Shown one piece after another: positions 1 to 6,914 of a stretch of 7,705 nt of DNA (positions are counted from its first letter, which is position 1; every line of letters starts with the position of its first letter). Both the position numbers and the translations under genes were made by a program. The stretch is taken from contig MESS01000131.1 in NCBI GenBank assembly GCA_001771055.1, positions 1,831-9,535 of the forward strand, read 5' to 3'. The notes beneath the pieces are model-generated. The model was not told the origin of the DNA. It worked only from the letters and a program-made list of their open reading frames with translations, and did not search any database. This DNA comes from Caldithrix sp. RBG_13_44_9 (lineage in GTDB: Bacteria > Calditrichota > Calditrichia > RBG-13-44-9).

Positions 1-1288
1 CTGTTAATAATCCCTGGCTCAAAAAAGAAGTTTCTACCAGATCTCCGCCATTATCATATTTCCCGAATAATGGTACTGTCTTACCGGTTTCATCATTTAA
101 AAAATGTGGCCAAACACCATGAAAGCGGTCAGCCTTTTCTAAAAAATTAATCATTTTCCATAATCGGTCTAGCCCCTGACTTCTAGTGATAAAACCTCTC
201 TCAATTCCTATGATGGTTGCCATAATACCAAATCCGGAAGCCCCGATCGCGATCAACTTTTCCTGTCCTGGAATATTTTCTGCCGCTAAGCCCGATGTGG
301 CATTAGCGCCATCCCAATAATACCGGAAACATGCTTCCTGCACCATGGTCAACAACTCTTCGTCAGTGAGAGGTGAGGTATTACTTTTCACCGGATCAGA
401 TAATTCTGACTCGTGGTACCGGTAATCAACTGAGCACAATTTATAAAAAACCTTTTTATCTGATTCTCCGATGTAATCACTATAACGGCAGATATCTCCA
501 GTTTGAATTCCAACAGGCAGATATTGTTTTCCATCCAGTGAACGGTTAATCAGATAATATTGCACATCACAATTGGCAGGCGCTTGCCAGGTTAAGTCTA
601 TATGGCGGTCATACCCGTGTGCTTCTATCCCTTTTGGAGCTTCAGGATATTCAATCTTAGATGATTTCTGACTGAAAACCCTGATGTCATCGATATACAA
701 TGAATTTGTTTGATTCGATTCAGTATTCTGACTAAACAGAATTGAAGTTGTTATTGAAAAATCAAAGGTATCAGGATGAGTCGGAGAAACCATGTCAGAA
801 GTATAGTAAAAACGCTGGAATGGAATTCTTATCAGGATCCATTTTTGAGCAGGAATTTCTGAAATAATTTTATGTAATTTTAAAGGAGGCGTTTCTTGAT
901 TCTGTCTATTTCTTAAGGTCATTGATGGTAATTCAATGCCCGGAATTATCTTCTCAGAATAGCACCAAAAAGATAATGTATCTCCGACAAATAAAGTTTT
1001 TCTTCCTCTCCACTTCTTGGTGTTAATCGCCATCGACCAGTTCCCGCCTATCTGAGACTGCCAGGTGAGTCTCAGACTATTCGGTGGAGTATGAAATATT
1101 TTATTTTCTACTGGAATTTTATCTCGCACCATTTCCAATTCACTCGGGGCGATAACAATTCCTTTTGAATAGTAATAGGAAAAATTCGTTGAACTGTTGT
1201 CGAAAAAAATATGATCATAATTGAGCGTTTGCGTTTTTACAACATTAAAAATGCAAATAAATAACCAGACCGGAAGAATTATCTTCAT
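1..1288 (-). CDS. Secreted PF10091 (GH144-like) glycoside hydrolase with jelly-roll and Fn3-like domains, 3' end beyond window
   Basis: The frame is open from ATG at 1286-1288 to the left edge, giving 429 codons without a stop; I translated it throughout and saw no frameshift. Residues 1-20 form a signal peptide (MKIILPVWLFICIFNVVKTQ). Residues about 22-210 look like a beta-jelly-roll carbohydrate-binding module ending in LYIDDIRVF. Residues about 214-300 look like an Fn3 domain (APKGIEA, IDLTWQAP). From about 306 the PF10091 catalytic fold begins: FRYYWDGAN around W325-D326, then GVWPHFLNDETGK around W393, then DNGGDLVETSFLSQGLLT with D416 and E419. Family knowledge: PF10091, once called putative glucoamylase (COG5368), contains the GH144 endo- and exo-beta-1,2-glucanases, and related domains occur in cyclic beta-1,2-glucan synthases. 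The missing part should hold the rest of the (alpha/alpha)6 barrel, roughly 300 residues. It follows the GH3 gene by 27 bp behind a clear GGAG. Family assignment is firm; the beta-1,2-glucan substrate is inferred. Confidence 0.86.
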   Translation of the reverse strand, partial: MKIILPVWLFICIFNVVKTQTLNYDHIFFDNSSTNFSYYYSKGIVIAPSELEMVRDKIPVENKIFHTPPNSLRLTWQSQIGGNWSMAINTKKWRGRKTLFVGDTLSFWCYSEKIIPGIELPSMTLRNRQNQETPPLKLHKIISEIPAQKWILIRIPFQRFYYTSDMVSPTHPDTFDFSITTSILFSQNTESNQTNSLYIDDIRVFSQKSSKIEYPEAPKGIEAHGYDRHIDLTWQAPANCDVQYYLINRSLDGKQYLPVGIQTGDICRYSDYIGESDKKVFYKLCSVDYRYHESELSDPVKSNTSPLTDEELLTMVQEACFRYYWDGANATSGLAAENIPGQEKLIAIGASGFGIMATIIGIERGFITRSQGLDRLWKMINFLEKADRFHGVWPHFLNDETGKTVPLFGKYDNGGDLVETSFLSQGLLT

Positions 1289-1294
1289 AAAGAA

Positions 1295-1298
1295 CTCC
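1295..1298 (-). promoter_or_regulatory. Shine-Dalgarno GGAG for the left PF10091 gene
   Basis: On the minus strand GGAG lies 6 nt before the ATG at 1288 (TTGGAGTTCTTTATG). It sits inside the 27-bp gap after the GH3 stop codon, supports this start, and suggests translation from the same transcript as the GH3 gene. It is the clearest ribosome binding site in the window. Confidence 0.65.
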
Positions 1299-1315
1299 AA
1301 TAAAGGAAGACTGGT

Positions 1316-3574
1316 TTACTGCATTAATTCGAAAGTTTGTTCAATGGTATTTTCCGAGCTTCCACCAATGAATACTTTGAATTTACCTGGTTCAACAGTT
1401 TTCATCATTCGCTGATCATAAAAACTAAGCATATCTGGGGTAATTAAAAATTCTACTTTTTGACTTTCAGCTGGTTTCAAATGAATTCTTTTAAATCCCT
1501 TTAGCTCTTTAACAGGGCGAGTCACACTGGCTACTTCGTCTTGAAGGTACAACTGCACAATTTCTTCACCTTCCCACGGTCCATTATTTGTTACCTGAAC
1601 ACTGATCAGAAGTGAGTCGTTAATGATCATGGATCTTCTGTCACATTTTAAGTCATTATAACTATAAGTGGTGTAGCTCAGTCCATAACCAAATGGATAG
1701 AGAGGTGTCCAGGGGATATCAATATATTTTGAAGTATAATGATCACTAAAATCCGGTGGTCTTCCGGTATTCTTATGGTTATAATAAACAGGTATTTGAC
1801 CGTTAGTGCGGGGAAAGGTTACGGTCAATTTTCCGCTGGGATTGTAATCTCCAAATACAACATCAGCAACGGCATTTCCCATTTGCACCCCTAAATGCCA
1901 GGTTTCCAGAATTGTCGATGTCTCCTCGGCCACTTCATCCAGAGCAAGGGGACGGCCATTCATCAGGATTAAAACGAGAGGCTTATTATTTTTTACTAAC
2001 ATTCGGATTAATCTGGTCTGATCACCCGGCAAACCAATGTCAGCGCGGGAAGCTGCTTCTCCTGACATCTGGGCCGGTTCTCCGAGTACCACGATTGCTG
2101 CATCGCATTTTTTTACAAGATCTGAAGCCTTCTGGAATTCTCCATAATTTTCGAAACCATTGGAGTCATAGGCGGCCTGGAAAGATACTTTTGTTTTGGG
2201 AGAAACCGCACCTCTGATCCCTTCCAGAATGGAAATCACATCATGGGTATCTCCAATACCAGCCCAGGCTCCGAGCGGAGACACCTGGTCTGTAGCAAGT
2301 CCTCCGATGAGGGCTATACTTTTTAAATTTTTCTTAAGGGGTAAAATATTGGCCGAATTTTTTAATAACACAATGGATTTTCTGGCCATATCACGAGCCA
2401 GTTGTAAATTTTCTGCACTCAAAATATTATTCTGTTCTCTCTGGATATTATGATATTTGAAAGGATCATTAAATAAACCCAAAGCATGTTTTGCCTTTAA
2501 AACCCGACGGGCCGCCTGATTAATCAGGTCTTCGGAAATTTTTCCTGCTTTTACCAAGGCTGGTAGTTCCGTCAGATATATTCCACTCACCATGTCGATA
2601 TCTACTCCAGCTCGTAAAGCCAGCATGCCAGCAGCCGCCGGGTCAGCGGCAACCCCATGTGATTGAAGTTCTTTAATCGCTGTCCAATCGCTGACAACCA
2701 ATCCGTTAAAGCCCCATTGGTTTCTTAATACGGACGTCAGAAGTTGTTCATTTGCATGCATAGGCACGCCGGCAATTTCGTTAAATGCGCCCATTATGGT
2801 AGCTACCCCAGCTTTAACAGCTGCATGAAAAGGTGGAAGGTAGACTTCAAAGAGTGTTCTATCGGAAATGTCAACCGTATTGTAATCCCGTCCTCCCTCT
2901 ACCCCTCCGTAGGCCGTGAAATGTTTAGCGCAAGCCAGTAGAGTATTCTCGTCATCAAGTTTATCCCCTTGAAAGCCTTTAACTCGCGCAGCAGCGATCA
3001 TCGATCCAAGAAAAGGGTCTTCTCCCGAACCTTCTACAATTCTTCCCCAACGAGGATCTCTGGCAATATCCACCATAGGCGCAAAAGTCCAATGAATACC
3101 TGAAGAGGTAGCTTCAACAGCTGCAGCCCGAGCTGTTTTTTCGATAGTTTCAAGATCCCAGCTGCACGCCTCTGCCAGGGGGACAGGAAAAATGGTTCTC
3201 CAACCATGAATCACATCAAAGGCAAATAATAAGGGAATGCCTAATCGTGATTCTTCCACGGCAATTTTTTGAAGCTCCTTTGTATTTTTCACCCCATAAA
3301 TTCCTAAAAATGAGCCGATTTTTCCATCCCGAATCATTTTTTCATATACAGTCTTAAAAGAATCATCCTGAGCAGACCAAGGCCAATGGAACATATTTAA
3401 TTGACCAATTTTTTCTTCAATAGTCATTATTGACAGTAAAGAGTCAATAAAATGATCTGGATTTGACTCTTGGAGTGGATCAGAATACAATTTTCCATAA
3501 GGATAGAAAGTGGTGAGGAAGATGATACTTAAGCAGATAAACCAACTTTTACATATTTTCAACATTTTAGACAT
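1316..3574 (-). CDS. bglX: Secreted GH3 beta-glucosidase, BglX type
   Basis: Removes terminal beta-linked glucose from oligosaccharides, probably in the periplasm. I start it at 3574 (752 residues). The same frame has an ATG at 3616, but 3574 has a GAGA 6 nt upstream and gives a standard signal peptide (MSKMLKICKSWFICLSIIFL), whereas the extra 14 residues are charged and would sit on a predicted -10 box. Order by residue: signal to about 30; GH3 N-terminal TIM barrel about 40-360 with MTIEEKIGQLN, RWGRIVEGSGEDP, KHFTAYGGVEGGRDYN (K217, H218) and nucleophile D296 in VVSDWTA; GH3 C-terminal domain about 395-625 with likely acid/base E506 in MSGEAASR; Fn3-like domain about 650-740 (VTNNGPWEGEEIVQLYLQD). 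Length and order match BglX, and all expected catalytic residues are present. Family knowledge: GH3 members range from broad beta-glucosidases to sophorose-preferring enzymes; linkage preference cannot be read here. The neighbours point to a beta-glucan, perhaps beta-1,2. The TAA stop is 27 bp before the next gene. Confidence 0.95.
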   Translation of the reverse strand: MSKMLKICKSWFICLSIIFLTTFYPYGKLYSDPLQESNPDHFIDSLLSIMTIEEKIGQLNMFHWPWSAQDDSFKTVYEKMIRDGKIGSFLGIYGVKNTKELQKIAVEESRLGIPLLFAFDVIHGWRTIFPVPLAEACSWDLETIEKTARAAAVEATSSGIHWTFAPMVDIARDPRWGRIVEGSGEDPFLGSMIAAARVKGFQGDKLDDENTLLACAKHFTAYGGVEGGRDYNTVDISDRTLFEVYLPPFHAAVKAGVATIMGAFNEIAGVPMHANEQLLTSVLRNQWGFNGLVVSDWTAIKELQSHGVAADPAAAGMLALRAGVDIDMVSGIYLTELPALVKAGKISEDLINQAARRVLKAKHALGLFNDPFKYHNIQREQNNILSAENLQLARDMARKSIVLLKNSANILPLKKNLKSIALIGGLATDQVSPLGAWAGIGDTHDVISILEGIRGAVSPKTKVSFQAAYDSNGFENYGEFQKASDLVKKCDAAIVVLGEPAQMSGEAASRADIGLPGDQTRLIRMLVKNNKPLVLILMNGRPLALDEVAEETSTILETWHLGVQMGNAVADVVFGDYNPSGKLTVTFPRTNGQIPVYYNHKNTGRPPDFSDHYTSKYIDIPWTPLYPFGYGLSYTTYSYNDLKCDRRSMIINDSLLISVQVTNNGPWEGEEIVQLYLQDEVASVTRPVKELKGFKRIHLKPAESQKVEFLITPDMLSFYDQRMMKTVEPGKFKVFIGGSSENTIEQTFELMQ

Positions 3575-3580
3575 ATGATT

Positions 3581-3584
3581 TCTC
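3581..3584 (-). promoter_or_regulatory. Weak ribosome binding site (GAGA) deciding the GH3 start
   Basis: The minus strand reads GCGAGAAATCATATG, with GAGA 6 nt before the ATG at 3574. The longer start at 3616 is preceded only by A/T-rich sequence without any purine-rich core. This is the main sequence argument for the shorter GH3 protein, together with the better signal peptide. The motif is only a partial Shine-Dalgarno match. Confidence 0.4.
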
Positions 3585-3616
3585 GCAGGTTTCTTTTTAT
3601 CTGGACAAATAATCAT

Positions 3617-3653
3617 TATTTAAAAATATAGCAAAATCAAAGAATTTCAGTAG
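3617..3653 (-). promoter_or_regulatory. Possible internal promoter before the GH3 gene
   Basis: The minus strand carries TATATTTT (TATATT at 3625-3630), which fits a sigma70 -10 box or, apart from the final G, the Bacteroidota -7 element TAnnTTTG. No good -35 or -33 TTTG lies at the expected distance; TACTGA at 3647-3652 is a poor match. If used, transcription would begin near 3618, which makes ATG 3616 almost leaderless and gives the start at 3574 a leader of about 45 nt. AT-rich intergenic DNA yields such matches by chance, so this is tentative. Confidence 0.22.
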
Positions 3654-3695
3654 GGGATAATTTTATCAGCCTCTGATATTTTGGATTAGCTCATT

Positions 3696-6600
3696 CTACT
3701 CTATAATTATCGTTGCTGGAAATTCAGAGAAATAAAAATAATCCAGATCATATTTAGCAATTTTTTGACCGTTCACTAATACAGATCTTATTTTTTCTCC
3801 CCAGAAATTTTTCAATTTAAACTGACCAGCCGGGACATTTACATCTCCCCATACTTTAACCTGATAACTATTTTCTTTTTTTATGATTGAATAGTCTATA
3901 TTCCCATAATAGGTTGGAAGGTTGTTCACTTCGATGCTAGATGGATAATCAAACCAGGAAGCGTTTAAACCAGCTCCGATAACCAGGGATTGATCGGATT
4001 CATCCTCATAAACAAAAAATGATCTGGCAGCATTGATGAAATCAGATCCTACCCAGGTGTGCGGCAGGTCGCCAATGAAACCAGGCGTTCGATAACCTTT
4101 TCGTACTACTTCAGTCCATTGATTCCAGCCATTGGGTCGCTGATCTTTGAAGAAGAACTCCATCAATTGATGGGCCCGTTCTGGTTGATTCAAATAAATA
4201 AAAGATCCAATCAACCGGACTTCATATGGGGTATAATCTTTCCAGTTAAAAGCGGGATCTAACCTGTTGGTAAAATAAGTAAAATAACGGTCAAAAGTAT
4301 TTTGCCCAAACTGTTGTGGTAGGTTATTCAGTTCATTGCAGGGAGAGAGGGCTATGGTTGTGGAAGTCGCATCGAAATCGCCAAGTTCAGCACACCCTGG
4401 TATATAATCAATTCCAGTTCGTGTTATTGCCAATGTAATAGAATGATATAGATTTCTTTGAAAATTGTCTCGCAGGTAAATAAATCTTTCCTCATCAGCC
4501 CGCTCTCCCAATAATCGGGCAGCAGCAACTGCATCTTTTAATCCTTTCAGAGCAAAAAAATTATCCCAATATGAATGCCGGGGTTTATCTGAATATCCTT
4601 CATGGCTGATCGATTCCGGCAATAAACCATACAGCGATTGCAGTGAATCATTCCCATTTTTATAGAAATCCGTTAACCGTTGATCCATTAAAAATTCCAG
4701 ATAATTTACTGCCATCCTGATATGAGGATATTGTTCCCGCAGAAAAGTAGTGTCCCTGGTAAATTGGAAATATTGCATGATAGCGAAGATCAATTGCCCA
4801 TGACTGTCATTTTCCGGAACCGGATCAGGACCCCGCCGGTCAACTACACAGGGGACTTTCCCATCAGCAGCCTGGAAGGTGCTGTACCATTCAATGAATT
4901 CCTTCACTTCTGGTTGAATACCCATTTTGAGTAATGCCGATGAAGTGAGAGAGCCATCGCGGATCCAGGATCTTTCATAAGAGCGCGAACCCGGTTGAAT
5001 TCCTGGACCGTCCCGGTTAATCAGGATATAGGCCAAATTTGAACGGATACTATTAATGATGGATTGAGCTGATGGTGGAAGTTTGAAGCGAACCTGGCCT
5101 ACCTTTGAATCCCAATAATCTGAAATCTCCGTTAATTTTTGCAAGTAAAAGTTCGATACAGAGTATTTATCTGAAAGTTCAGGAAATTGTTCATACTTTT
5201 CGTGAAATGGGACAGCCAGAAAAATCTCCTTAGAGCCACCAGCCGGAACCTCAATTTTATATTTTAATGCACCAGAAGCATGACCGAAATGATCTTTTAC
5301 AGTTTGATGTTCCGGCAGCCGATTATCCTCCAGATAATCAGTTATGTCTCCCTCATCAAACTCAACTGCCCCAAAATCGCTTGGTTGAGATAAAAGGTAG
5401 ATGGTTTTGTTTTGATTGACCTGAATCCTTTTTGTATCCTTGAAAAAATCAATGCTTTCTGTTCTAGCTACTCCACCGGGATTGTTCAAAAATTGCCAGG
5501 GAGAATTTACCTGAAATGGCCTGATGGCCAAATAAAGACTGCCAGAAAATCGTTTCTCCTTCAAATTGGTTAACTTATACCGGATAAAAAGGATGGAACT
5601 ATCCGCTGCTCCGGTTGCAAAAGTCTGGATTGACAGCATAAAATCCAGGTTGGACCATTCCACTGTAGGAATGGGAAGGTATTCCTTTTCCAGAGTCTGT
5701 TTCAACTGGACATCATTCCAGGTTGTGAGATTCCCCTGATGGAAAAGAAAGGGTTCAATTGAGAAACAGTTTTTGTCGACCTCGATCATCCCTTCTTCAT
5801 TAACAAGGGCTTCATCGTGGTCGTCATTAGCTCCCACAACCGTCCAATAGGATTGTTCATTATATAAATAGCGGGGAAAATGCCCGCGAGATTTTTCCGA
5901 GGCAATCGCTGAAAAAAAACTTTCCTTAGAATGTGAAAATTCAAGATTCTTTATTTCGATATCTTTTATAGCATATCCCAAGCTGCGGCTGCTTTTTAAA
6001 AACTTTATTTTGATAAACCGGGAATCAAAATCTTTCAGATAAATATAACTCCGGCCGCCTTTGCCTGAATTGACCTGATAAGCAGAGGTCCATTCTTTTT
6101 TATCATTGGATACCAGAACTTCGTACTCTGTGGCATAATCTAGACTGTCCCAGTCGATGATAAGTCCGCCAAACTCCCGGTATTTGGTAAAATCCATTAA
6201 CAGAAATTGACTCTCGGGCTGTTTCTTGCTGCACCAGGAAGTTTGCGGATTTCTGTCAAGTAGATATTTGCAGGAATGTCTTTTATCACGGGTACTGCTT
6301 GCTTCACAAGTTGGTTCTGGAGGGTTGAGATCAGGTATTTCCAATGGTTCAAATACCAATTGATCCAGGTAAATAGTCCCCTTCCCTCCAGTGGCAGAAG
6401 CAATAATGAATTCAATTCGTTCCACTTTTCGAAGGGTCTTATCTATGGCAGGTCCCCAGGCAAAAGAAATATGACGTTTTTTAATGGTAATCTTTTTCCA
6501 TTCCTTGGGAAATTCAAAATTTCTCTGATTCAACCACCAGACATTTTCACCACTGCTATCCAGGAGTTTGAATTCTAAGTTATTCTGAAGGGCGTTACCT

Positions 6601-6881
6601 TTCAGATAAAAAGAAAATTGAAAATTCTCAGGCAGTTCAACCGGCAAAATTTTTTGGATGCCGCCATATCCGGCACCGGTAGTGAAATCAAAATCTATTC
6701 TGATACCCGTTCCTGAATATCCCTCCAGTAATTGGGTTTGAATATTTACCTGATCTGAAGCAATGGTCTGCCAGCCGGCGAGGGAATTAAAAGCATCCAG
6801 GATCCGGGGTTGAGCAGCGAGAAAGTCAAACCCGTATATCAAAAAAACCAGTAGAATAATAGTTTGATTTCTTCTCATCAT
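3696..6881 (-). CDS. Secreted discoidin-domain protein with a six-hairpin (alpha/alpha)6 glycosidase-like domain
   Basis: A 1061-residue protein of uncertain substrate. By residue: signal peptide 1-23 ending LAAQ; jelly roll about 27-180 similar to CBM11/CIA30 modules (DAFNSLAGWQ to IYLDQLVFE); F5/8 type C (discoidin, CBM32-like) domain about 187-315, with DRNPQTSWCS (D209, W216); beta-rich domain about 335-605 with SYWTVVGANDDHDEALVNEE; helical (alpha/alpha)6 domain about 610-955; small beta-rich C-terminal domain to 1061. Putative active-site motifs are YERSWIRDG (E636, W639, R641, D642), VPENDSHGQ (E690, D692, H694), HSYWDNFFAL (W772, D773), CAELGDFDAT (E832, D835, D837) and WNQWTEV (E924). 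WxRDG and the beta-sandwich plus helical barrel layout recall GH15, GH63 and GH78-like enzymes, but I cannot assign a CAZy family. Start at 6881 or the adjacent Met at 6878; no Shine-Dalgarno is visible. It follows the right-hand PF10091 gene by 33 bp, suggesting one operon and a shared polysaccharide target. Confidence 0.88.
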   Translation of the reverse strand: MMRRNQTIILLVFLIYGFDFLAAQPRILDAFNSLAGWQTIASDQVNIQTQLLEGYSGTGIRIDFDFTTGAGYGGIQKILPVELPENFQFSFYLKGNALQNNLEFKLLDSSGENVWWLNQRNFEFPKEWKKITIKKRHISFAWGPAIDKTLRKVERIEFIIASATGGKGTIYLDQLVFEPLEIPDLNPPEPTCEASSTRDKRHSCKYLLDRNPQTSWCSKKQPESQFLLMDFTKYREFGGLIIDWDSLDYATEYEVLVSNDKKEWTSAYQVNSGKGGRSYIYLKDFDSRFIKIKFLKSSRSLGYAIKDIEIKNLEFSHSKESFFSAIASEKSRGHFPRYLYNEQSYWTVVGANDDHDEALVNEEGMIEVDKNCFSIEPFLFHQGNLTTWNDVQLKQTLEKEYLPIPTVEWSNLDFMLSIQTFATGAADSSILFIRYKLTNLKEKRFSGSLYLAIRPFQVNSPWQFLNNPGGVARTESIDFFKDTKRIQVNQNKTIYLLSQPSDFGAVEFDEGDITDYLEDNRLPEHQTVKDHFGHASGALKYKIEVPAGGSKEIFLAVPFHEKYEQFPELSDKYSVSNFYLQKLTEISDYWDSKVGQVRFKLPPSAQSIINSIRSNLAYILINRDGPGIQPGSRSYERSWIRDGSLTSSALLKMGIQPEVKEFIEWYSTFQAADGKVPCVVDRRGPDPVPENDSHGQLIFAIMQYFQFTRDTTFLREQYPHIRMAVNYLEFLMDQRLTDFYKNGNDSLQSLYGLLPESISHEGYSDKPRHSYWDNFFALKGLKDAVAAARLLGERADEERFIYLRDNFQRNLYHSITLAITRTGIDYIPGCAELGDFDATSTTIALSPCNELNNLPQQFGQNTFDRYFTYFTNRLDPAFNWKDYTPYEVRLIGSFIYLNQPERAHQLMEFFFKDQRPNGWNQWTEVVRKGYRTPGFIGDLPHTWVGSDFINAARSFFVYEDESDQSLVIGAGLNASWFDYPSSIEVNNLPTYYGNIDYSIIKKENSYQVKVWGDVNVPAGQFKLKNFWGEKIRSVLVNGQKIAKYDLDYFYFSEFPATIIIE

Positions 6882-6914
6882 TTTTAAATCAATTAAGTGG
6901 TTTAAGCACTTTAT

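Noticed and set aside
1221..1415. Plus-strand 64-codon open frame across the gap between the GH3 gene and the left PF10091 gene
   Set aside because: It overlaps the coding ends of two well-supported minus-strand genes and the GGAG site, and its product has no recognisable domain.
1912..2453. Two overlapping plus-strand open frames (1912-2217 and 2196-2453) antisense to the GH3 gene
   Set aside because: They lie entirely within the conserved GH3 C-terminal coding region and their translations look like low-information antisense products.
2744..2941. Plus-strand 65-codon open frame opposite the GH3 catalytic domain
   Set aside because: Antisense to the highly conserved KHFTAYGG region; no protein-like motifs.
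3512..3574. Lipoprotein signal on the GH3 enzyme because of the cysteine in its hydrophobic segment
   Set aside because: The residues before the cysteine (SWFIC) do not fit a lipobox, and the hydrophobic stretch continues well past it.
3664..3678. Small hairpin TATCAG-AGG-CTGATA as a terminator after the 1061-residue gene
   Set aside because: The stem is only 6 bp and AT-rich, and on the minus strand it is followed by AAAATTATCC rather than a T run.
4059..4934. Plus-strand open frames at 4059-4262 and 4722-4934
   Set aside because: Antisense shadows of the (alpha/alpha)6 domain of the 1061-residue protein.
6197..6578. Short open frames at 6197-6415 (minus) and 6276-6578 (plus)
   Set aside because: Both overlap the jelly-roll and discoidin coding region of the 1061-residue protein in other frames, with no ribosome binding site or domain.
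6895..6911. Short inverted repeat (AAGTG / CACTT) between the right-hand gene and the 1061-residue gene
   Set aside because: A 5-bp stem with a 7-nt loop and no T run is within chance expectation for AT-rich DNA, and it does not argue against co-transcription.
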